Source of the DNA: Oscillospiraceae bacterium
GTDB taxonomy: Bacteria > Bacillota > Clostridia > Clostridiales > Clostridiaceae
Assembly (NCBI GenBank): GCA_009785875.1
Contig: WQUF01000146.1
Location: forward strand, 1 to 6,032
Direction of reading: 5' to 3'
DNA: 6,032 bases
In this document: piece by piece, positions 1 through 4,401 of the stretch
Layout of the letters: every line of letters starts with the position of its first letter
Position numbering within the stretch: the first letter of the stretch is position 1
Notes under the pieces: generated by a model
What the model saw: only the letters and a program-made list of their open reading frames with translations
What the model was told of the DNA's origin: nothing
Databases searched by the model: none
Translations under genes and position numbers: made by a program

Positions 1-1
1 T

Positions 2-118
2 ATATTTAAAAAATTCTTTATAGAAGCAGGATTTATAATTTCTTTAGGGCTTTTTATTATTTGCATCCTTTTCATTTCAACAAGTACATATAACCCATTT
101 GTATATTTTAAATTTTAG
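2..118 (+). CDS. MBOAT-family O-acyltransferase (AlgI/DltB-like), C-terminal end only
   Basis: An open frame enters from the left edge and stops at TAG 116-118, giving 38 residues. The sequence is a hydrophobic helix (about residues 11-26, GFIISLGLFIICILF) followed by a short tail reading STYNPFVYFKF. A final membrane helix followed by an NPF-(I/V)-YF-(R/K)-F ending is characteristic of AlgI/DltB-type membrane-bound O-acyltransferases, which pass an acyl group (usually acetyl) from the cytoplasm to an extracellular polymer. The catalytic histidine and most membrane segments lie outside the window, so activity cannot be judged. The next gene, a DHHW/AlgJ-like protein, starts 12 bases after the stop, which strongly supports the call because these two families are habitual operon partners. 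The substrate is not deducible here. The identification rests on a short tail plus context. Confidence 0.72.
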   Translation: MFKKFFIEAGFIISLGLFIICILFISTSTYNPFVYFKF

Positions 119-130
119 TTCGGAGGAAAG

Positions 131-1531
131 ATGAGGAAAGCAATTCGATTTTTTTACATATCAATTTTTTTTATAATTTGTCTTATACCTAGCTTATTCT
201 TTTTCACTGGAGATACAAATAATTCTCAAGCTGAGAATAGGGTTCTTGGAGAGATGCCCAAAATAATCAAGGATGGGAAATTAAATTTAAAGTTTCCTGC
301 AGAAATGGATACTTATTTTTCAGAGAACTTTGGATTTAGAACAAAAATGGTAAACTTAGATGCCCAGATCAACTATTCTTTGCTTGGGCAATCTTCTTCA
401 CCTAAGGTGATAGTTGGAAAGGATGATTTTTTATTTTATTACGAAACATTAAACGATTATCTAGGTAGAGATACTTTAAACGATAAATCCATCAGCGAGA
501 TAATAAAAACTTTAGAATTGATGGATGAATATGCTGCATCAAAAGGTTCAAAGTTTTACTTTACTATAGCTCCAAATAAAAATAGCATATATCCTGAATA
601 TATGCCTGATAAATATATCAAAGGTAGTACTAATAATTACAGGCTTTTAAAAGATAAAATCAATGATACGGATTTAAATTTTATCGATTTAAAATCTTTT
701 TTGCTGAATTTAAAAAAGGAAAGCCCAGAGCCAATTTATTTTAAATTGGATTCACATTGGAATAATTTAGGGGCTGAAAATGTTTATAAATATTTATTAT
801 GGAATATCGGATTAAAGACTAATCTAGTAGATGATCCTCCTTACATAAAAGAAAAATCATTCACAGGGGATATTTATAAAATGCTCTTTCCTGATGGAAA
901 TGAAAAGGATTATGATTTTATATTTAATTTGCAGAAAAACTTTTCATCTAAAAGACCATTCCAGGACCAAGATATAAATATTACTACAAATTTAAAAACT
1001 GGAGTCATTGATTTAAACCCTGGGAAAAAACTAATGATTTTTAGGGATTCATTTTTTAATTCCATGGTTAAATTTGTTTCAAATGATTTCTCTAAGGTAG
1101 TTTATACCCGTGAAGTACCATATCCAATGGAAAATACATATAATGATATTGTAATCTTTGAAATTGCAGAGAGAAATATACCTTTAATCATAAAAAATGC
1201 TCCCAAAATGCCAGCACCAATTAGGGAGAATGTGGATTTAACAAAATATATTAAACTAGATCGTAAAAATATTTTCTTTTACAATGTCCAGGAAGATGAT
1301 TATTTTCATCTATATGGTTGCTATATTTCAAAGGTCAAGAGTTCTAATGAGGAGGTACTCTTAAAATATAAGGATAAAATATTTGAAGCTTTTCCTATTT
1401 TAGAAAGCAATATAAAGGATGATATCGTTAAAAAATTCGGAGAAGAATTCATAAATCAGGGGTTTTCCATTAGGATTCCTAAAGATATTTCAGTCGATCT
1501 TGATGATTTTGATATTTATATTAAAAGGTAA
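131..1531 (+). CDS. DHHW/AlgJ-AlgX-like SGNH-fold protein, membrane anchored, polysaccharide O-acetylation partner
   Basis: This 466-residue protein probably completes acetyl transfer to an extracellular glycan handed over by the MBOAT protein encoded just upstream. It starts at ATG 131 with a strong GGAGG site at 122-126. Residues 5-25 form one hydrophobic segment after MRK, likely an uncleaved anchor with the rest outside the cell. Family features in order: ENR at 35-37, YFSENFGFR at 62-70, a VIVGKDDFLFY strand at 93-103, FTIAPNKNSIYPEYMP at 144-159, the signature DSHW at 207-210 (the D-x-H pair of the DHHW/AlgX families), and FRDSF at 304-308, where Ser307 is the likely nucleophile of the SGNH-type triad with Asp207 and His209. 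The C-terminal ~100 residues after 365 are less recognisable and could be a carbohydrate-binding or accessory part. The triad assignment follows AlgX/AlgJ by analogy; the true polymer (secondary cell wall polymer, capsule or peptidoglycan) is unknown. Confidence 0.86.
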   Translation: MRKAIRFFYISIFFIICLIPSLFFFTGDTNNSQAENRVLGEMPKIIKDGKLNLKFPAEMDTYFSENFGFRTKMVNLDAQINYSLLGQSSSPKVIVGKDDFLFYYETLNDYLGRDTLNDKSISEIIKTLELMDEYAASKGSKFYFTIAPNKNSIYPEYMPDKYIKGSTNNYRLLKDKINDTDLNFIDLKSFLLNLKKESPEPIYFKLDSHWNNLGAENVYKYLLWNIGLKTNLVDDPPYIKEKSFTGDIYKMLFPDGNEKDYDFIFNLQKNFSSKRPFQDQDINITTNLKTGVIDLNPGKKLMIFRDSFFNSMVKFVSNDFSKVVYTREVPYPMENTYNDIVIFEIAERNIPLIIKNAPKMPAPIRENVDLTKYIKLDRKNIFFYNVQEDDYFHLYGCYISKVKSSNEEVLLKYKDKIFEAFPILESNIKDDIVKKFGEEFINQGFSIRIPKDISVDLDDFDIYIKR

Positions 1532-1532
1532 G

Positions 1533-1618
1533 AATAAAATAATCGCTAATTCTAAATACTATGTAGTATAAAGTCGAATAAAGGAGTTACGTATGAGAAA
1601 GTTAGCGATTATTTTATT
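1533..1618 (+). promoter_or_regulatory. 17-bp perfect inverted repeat enclosing RBS and start of the L,D-transpeptidase gene
   Basis: The arm at 1533-1549 is the exact reverse complement of 1602-1618, with 52 bases between. The left arm begins one base after the stop of the DHHW gene. The right arm lies within codons 4-9 of the transpeptidase gene. The loop holds the ribosome binding site AAGGAG (1581-1586) and the ATG at 1593, plus a small inner inverted pair ATACT/AGTAT at 1556-1560 and 1565-1569. In mRNA the arms would form a 17-bp stem with the initiation region in the loop. This could modulate translation, or the repeats could be the ends of a very short invertible segment. The pairing is directly visible; both functions are hypotheses. 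Confidence 0.55.
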
Positions 1619-2801
1619 ATCATTTTTATTAATTTGTTTATTTAATTATAAGAACAATGTTTTAGCTAGTGAGCCGCTGGATTTAGCTGACATCGATTTA
1701 TTAGGAAAACAAGTTGATTCTCTTTATACTGATGGTGAAAAATCGATGCTATCTGACGATATTACTAAAGATATCATAGAAAAAATTAAAATTGCTATTT
1801 CTAAAATAAAAACTAACCTGGAGGAATTTGAAGATGAGCGGATAGAAGAGATAATATTTGATTTTAAAAATGCAGAAAGATTATTTTCTATCAGGAGCAT
1901 AGTGAATTCTCTCTTTGATTCAACAGGATTTGTGTTGGATAATGCCAATTTACTGGAAGCTCAATTAGCAGTATCTAATTTTAAAGAAGAATATCCTGAT
2001 TTTTATGAAAAGGAACTAAATGAAATTATAAAAGCTGAAAATCAAAAAAAGGAAATAGAAGAAAAAACAAAAATATTAAACACACTTTTTACAGATGAGA
2101 CTAGAAAAAATGCAATAGACAGTGTTACTCGAGAAAAATACACAGAAGTTTTAAATTCTATAAATGCTATGCCAGCTAGTTCTTATAAAGAAAAGTTTTT
2201 ACAGGATCTTTCAAACATCGAGAAAGTTATTTTAGATAAAGAAAGATTAATAGCTGAGGAAGAAGCTAGAGTAAGGGCAATAGCTGAAGAAGAAGCTAGA
2301 GCAAAGGCAATAGCTGAAGAAGAAGCTAGAGCGAGGGCAGCAGCGGAAGAAAAGGCAAGGCTTGAAAGAGAACAAGCCATAAAAGCTTTAATTGAAGCAG
2401 AACCAATATATTCAATTAAAGTTAGCAAAAGCACGCATATAATGTCTATATTTTCAAAAGATGAATCAGGAAACTATTCTGTACTTAGTGCGGAATATTT
2501 GGTTGCAACAGGTAGAACTCCCGGTTTAACTCCTGTTGGGACTTTTGCTTTAGGTAATAAACAAATCTGGCACGAATGGAGTCTGGGAGGAAGTGCGTCT
2601 CCTTATGCAACAGCTTATGCAAAAGGGCTCTATATACACGGACCAATATATGGATCTACGAATTTTGACACTGTTTTTGCTTCATCTATCAGAGAAATTG
2701 GATTTAATAAGACATCGGGTTGCATAAGGACAACTGTTGAAGCTGCAAAATTCGTGTTTGATAATTGTGTACAAGGTACATCATTGCAAATTACCAATTA
2801 G
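1593..2801 (+). CDS. Secreted L,D-transpeptidase (YkuD fold) with three Cry D-VI-like helical repeats
   Basis: This 402-residue exported enzyme should form 3-3 peptidoglycan cross-links or attach proteins to stem peptides. It starts at ATG 1593 with AAGGAG seven bases upstream. A signal peptide covers residues 1-25, with probable cleavage after VLA25. Residues 39-215 hold three helical units of about 55-60 residues (about 39-96, 101-153, 158-215), each opening with a V/L-x-x-L-F/Y pattern such as LNTLFTDETRKNAI; this matches the repeat known from the D-VI region of Cry endotoxins and seen in many Firmicute surface proteins. Residues 215-268 are an Ala/Glu/Arg-rich helix or coiled coil built on a 10-residue repeat. 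The YkuD catalytic domain runs from about 271 to 402, with His349-Gly350 and the active-site motif SGCIR at 375-379 (Cys377 nucleophile, Arg379). The domain is complete. It probably reaches into the wall from the membrane side on its helical stalk. No clear terminator follows. Confidence 0.95.
   Translation: MRKLAIILLSFLLICLFNYKNNVLASEPLDLADIDLLGKQVDSLYTDGEKSMLSDDITKDIIEKIKIAISKIKTNLEEFEDERIEEIIFDFKNAERLFSIRSIVNSLFDSTGFVLDNANLLEAQLAVSNFKEEYPDFYEKELNEIIKAENQKKEIEEKTKILNTLFTDETRKNAIDSVTREKYTEVLNSINAMPASSYKEKFLQDLSNIEKVILDKERLIAEEEARVRAIAEEEARAKAIAEEEARARAAAEEKARLEREQAIKALIEAEPIYSIKVSKSTHIMSIFSKDESGNYSVLSAEYLVATGRTPGLTPVGTFALGNKQIWHEWSLGGSASPYATAYAKGLYIHGPIYGSTNFDTVFASSIREIGFNKTSGCIRTTVEAAKFVFDNCVQGTSLQITN
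2250..2369 (+). repeat. 30-bp tandem repeat, three close copies plus one degenerate, inside the transpeptidase gene
   Basis: Units at 2250-2279, 2280-2309 and 2310-2339 differ from each other at only a few positions, and 2340-2369 is a diverged fourth copy. Each unit encodes the decapeptide pattern IAEEEARxxA, continuing as AAEEKARLER in the fourth. The unit length is a multiple of three, so gain or loss of copies would lengthen or shorten the charged helix between the helical repeats and the catalytic domain without breaking the frame. Confidence 0.9.
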
Positions 2802-2817
2802 GGGTGCAGTATTTGGC

Positions 2818-2846
2818 TTGATAAATATATTATATTATGATACAAT
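2818..2846 (+). promoter_or_regulatory. Probable sigma-A promoter of the toxin-antitoxin operon
   Basis: A -35 box TTGATA at 2818-2823 is followed after exactly 17 bases by a -10 box TACAAT at 2841-2846; each matches the consensus at five of six positions. Initiation would fall near 2853-2855, about 25 bases before the antitoxin start. The -10 box lies inside the palindrome at 2835-2857, so a protein bound there would block the polymerase. Confidence 0.65.
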
Positions 2847-2857
2847 ATGTATCATAA
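2835..2857. promoter_or_regulatory. Palindromic operator, likely bound by the antitoxin or toxin-antitoxin complex
   Basis: TTATGATAC at 2835-2843 and GTATCATAA at 2849-2857 are perfect 9-bp inverted repeats around the spacer AATAT. The palindrome overlaps the -10 box and the expected transcription start of the downstream operon. Phd/YefM-family antitoxins commonly bind palindromes at their own promoter, with the toxin as co-repressor. Assigning this site to this antitoxin is therefore inference from position and family behaviour. Confidence 0.65.
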
Positions 2858-2878
2858 CGAATTATCGGAGGTTTTTTT

Positions 2879-3166
2879 ATGTATATGACTCATGTTAAAC
2901 CCGTGCGAGATCTCAGGAATTGTTATCCTGAAGTATCTGAAATATTAAAAAAGAAGGATCATGTGATTATCACCAATCACGGTAAAAGCGAAGCAGTGCT
3001 TATTCCATATGAAGAATTTGAAGCTTATCAGGAATTTACCCATAAGCGTTATATCGAGAGAAAACTTGCTGAAGCTGAAAAACACGGCTTGGAACCGGCG
3101 GCGTGGACTCCCATCGAGGATTTTATGAAACAGTGGGATAGTTGGGACGTTGACGATGAAATATAG
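2879..3166 (+). CDS. Phd/YefM-family antitoxin of a type II toxin-antitoxin module
   Basis: This 95-residue protein should neutralise the toxin encoded immediately downstream and repress the shared promoter. The N-terminal ~55 residues fit the Phd/YefM DNA-binding dimer fold: VKPVRDLRN at 6-14, then the strand-turn-strand HVIITNHGKSEAVLIPYEEF at about 28-47, which corresponds to the family pattern V-x-I-T-x-x-G-x-x-x-A-V-L-I. The acidic remainder (about 55-95, ending WDVDDEI) would be the toxin-wrapping tail. The first ATG at 2879 is chosen because CGGAGG at 2866-2871 sits seven bases upstream; a second ATG at 2885 is too far. The gene overlaps the toxin gene by 11 bases. A hand count over 2941-3120 gives about 41% G+C, higher than neighbouring genes (near 30%), so the module may have arrived by transfer. 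Confidence 0.93.
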   Translation: MYMTHVKPVRDLRNCYPEVSEILKKKDHVIITNHGKSEAVLIPYEEFEAYQEFTHKRYIERKLAEAEKHGLEPAAWTPIEDFMKQWDSWDVDDEI

Positions 3167-3449
3167 AATATATATTTTAGACGATGCGAAAACCGATCTA
3201 AAAGAAATACGCCGATATTTATCTGATTATGGCACTGTCCCAAAACAGAAGATCAAAGAGAGTTTTAATACTCTTATTAAAAATTTAGCAGATAATCCTT
3301 TTATATATTCAGTATACGACGATAATCAAAAATATCGAAAAGCGGTTATTGAATACGGTTATCTTGTTTTTTATACGGTTGAAAATAAGATCGTCCGTAT
3401 TCAGCGTGTATTAAATGATAGGCAAAATGTTATTAGAATAATAGAATAG
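3156..3449 (+). CDS. ParE/RelE-superfamily toxin of a type II toxin-antitoxin module
   Basis: This 97-residue protein belongs to the ParE/RelE fold; members inhibit DNA gyrase (ParE) or cleave ribosome-bound mRNA (RelE), and the sequence alone does not separate the two. Visible family features are the N-terminal strand and helix YRIYILDDAKTDLKEIRRYL (3-22), a central basic strand YRKAVIEYGYLVFY (60-73) and the C-terminal strand IVRIQRVLNDRQNV (79-92), where the RV-L-x-x-R-Q ending resembles ParE-type proteins. The start is taken at ATG 3156, which overlaps the antitoxin stop (3164-3166) by 11 bases and suggests translational coupling; no strong separate ribosome binding site is visible. An in-frame TTG at 3150 would add two residues but is less likely. 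The length is normal and the frame is intact, so the module looks functional. A long hairpin follows the stop. Confidence 0.92.
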   Translation: MKYRIYILDDAKTDLKEIRRYLSDYGTVPKQKIKESFNTLIKNLADNPFIYSVYDDNQKYRKAVIEYGYLVFYTVENKIVRIQRVLNDRQNVIRIIE

Positions 3450-3468
3450 AAATGAGTTATTATGATCT

Positions 3469-3498
3469 ATTGTCCGTAAAGATACCTTTACGGACAAT
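3469..3498. terminator. 13-bp perfect hairpin between convergent genes, possible bidirectional terminator
   Basis: Positions 3469-3481 pair perfectly with 3486-3498 around the four-base loop ATAC (arm core TTGTCCGTAAAG). It lies 19 bases after the toxin stop and 4 bases before the minus-strand peptidase stop, the expected place for a shared terminator of convergent genes. Neither side has a proper run of T residues, so it is not a textbook intrinsic terminator; it could act as an mRNA 3'-end stabiliser or be a dispersed palindromic element. Confidence 0.5.
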
Positions 3499-3502
3499 TA
3501 AA

Positions 3503-4165
3503 TTAAAAGTTTTGAATATCTAAAACATCCTGTTTTTCAAAATGCTGATAATCTTTACAATAAGTCCAATCTCCGCCCCATACCCAATTGTATTTTTTAA
3601 AAATCTGAACGCATATGCTTGAATCATCTATCATACCTTTTAGCTTCTTTGTTCTATCTAAGAATTCTCTTGAATTTGCTGGCTCTATATGATCTTTTTT
3701 AAAAATTACAAATGGATTGTATAGAGGATTTATATCTATTGCAAGGCCAAATTGATGATAAGATCTCTTTGTTTCGCTTATTGGTCTATCGCTAAAGCCA
3801 CTTGAATTGTTATCTCTCATAGAGAGTTCGTCTGACCCATCATAATAATCAGGAAGTCTAATTTTCTCTATAGGAAATTTATTCTCATGCAGTTCTTTAA
3901 ATATATTTATGACTTCTTCAGCGATATCTTTATATACTATTATTTCTCCAATATGGTCCAGATCATCATAGCCAAAATATTTTATTTTTAAATATCTTAA
4001 ATCGTCAAATTTCATTATGCTATTTTCGTGGATAGTTTTTCCAAGCATTAAGAGCTTAATATCTTCCGGAATTAACAGAATTTCAAAATCTATAGTTTGA
4101 TCCATATTATTTTGAAAAGAATAAGTTAAAAATATTGATAGTATGAACAATACATTTAATTTCAT
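3503..4165 (-). CDS. Exported M15-family zinc peptidase (VanY/CwlK-like peptidoglycan peptidase)
   Basis: This 220-residue protein should cleave peptidoglycan stem peptides, as a D-alanyl-D-alanine carboxypeptidase (VanY type) or an L-alanyl-D-glutamate endopeptidase (CwlK/Ply500 type); the sequence does not decide which. It begins with a short hydrophobic stretch (residues 4-17) that looks like a signal peptide or membrane anchor without a lipobox cysteine. The M15 signature is complete: SYHQFGLAIDI at 135-145 supplies zinc ligands His137 and Asp144, and WGGDW at 196-200 is followed by DYQHFE at 205-210, giving the likely catalytic Asp205 and third ligand His208. The start at 4165 is supported by AGGTGG (4169-4174 on the complement). 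The N-terminal ~90 residues have no motif I recognise. It converges on the toxin-antitoxin genes and is divergent from the acyltransferase at 4402. Together with the transpeptidase at 1593 it suggests wall remodelling. Confidence 0.88.
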   Translation of the reverse strand: MKLNVLFILSIFLTYSFQNNMDQTIDFEILLIPEDIKLLMLGKTIHENSIMKFDDLRYLKIKYFGYDDLDHIGEIIVYKDIAEEVINIFKELHENKFPIEKIRLPDYYDGSDELSMRDNNSSGFSDRPISETKRSYHQFGLAIDINPLYNPFVIFKKDHIEPANSREFLDRTKKLKGMIDDSSICVQIFKKYNWVWGGDWTYCKDYQHFEKQDVLDIQNF

Positions 4166-4401
4166 GAACCACCTATTCTTTATTAAAATTATTCTATAGT
4201 ATTATTCCATATCCATTTTAATATATGCTCTAAAGTAGTATAAAATGTATCATATTCCTTAAACTATAGGTTATAAGATGCAATTTTAAGCTTCATATTG
4301 TGCATCATGCAGCTTAATTCTTTTCCAGAGAATTCAAATATACTAAGATATTTTCAATATATTGCATCGCAATCAGATATTTTACAGAAAGGAAACACAT
4401 T
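4166..4401. promoter_or_regulatory. Divergent intergenic region between the M15 peptidase and the acyltransferase genes
   Basis: This 236-base AT-rich stretch must carry the start signals for both flanking genes. On the minus side a weak promoter-like pair TTAAAA and TATAGA (17-base spacing by eye) lies about 20-60 bases upstream of the peptidase RBS. On the plus side no convincing -35/-10 pair was found. Other visible structure: the palindrome ATTGC-ATC-GCAAT at 4361-4373, flanked by the direct repeat AGATATTTT at 4346-4354 and 4375-4383, just upstream of the acyltransferase RBS; and ATGTATCATA at 4245-4254, identical to ten bases of the right half of the toxin-antitoxin operator. No RNA gene or coding frame is supported here. 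Confidence 0.4.

Noticed and set aside
1556..1575. TAGTAT/TATAAA in the gap before the transpeptidase considered as a promoter -10 box
   Set aside because: No acceptable -35 box lies 16-18 bases upstream, and the bases are explained as well by the inner inverted repeat ATACT/AGTAT.
1724..1948. Antisense open frame of 74 codons within the transpeptidase gene
   Set aside because: It lies wholly inside a well-supported gene on the other strand, lacks a convincing RBS and encodes a low-complexity Ser/Ile-rich product, a shadow of the real frame.
2250..2369. Regular 30-base repeats considered as a CRISPR array
   Set aside because: The units are directly adjacent with no unique spacers and are in frame within a coding region.
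2183..2434. Antisense open frame of 83 codons over the tandem repeat
   Set aside because: It is produced by the 30-bp repeat read backwards (Ala/Ser-rich repeats) and is a shadow of the transpeptidase coding sequence.
3150..3155. Alternative TTG start for the toxin, adding two residues
   Set aside because: The ATG at 3156 fits the family's N-terminus (MKYRIYI) and normal overlap with the antitoxin; TTG starts are rarer and no ribosome binding site favours 3150.
3049..3243. Antisense open frame across the antitoxin-toxin overlap
   Set aside because: Two well-supported sense genes with family matches occupy this stretch; the antisense product resembles no family.
4288..4315. AAGCT/AGCTT arms around TGCATCATGCA considered as a terminator or riboswitch element
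   Set aside because: The arms are short and asymmetric, no T-tract follows, and no known riboswitch core is visible.
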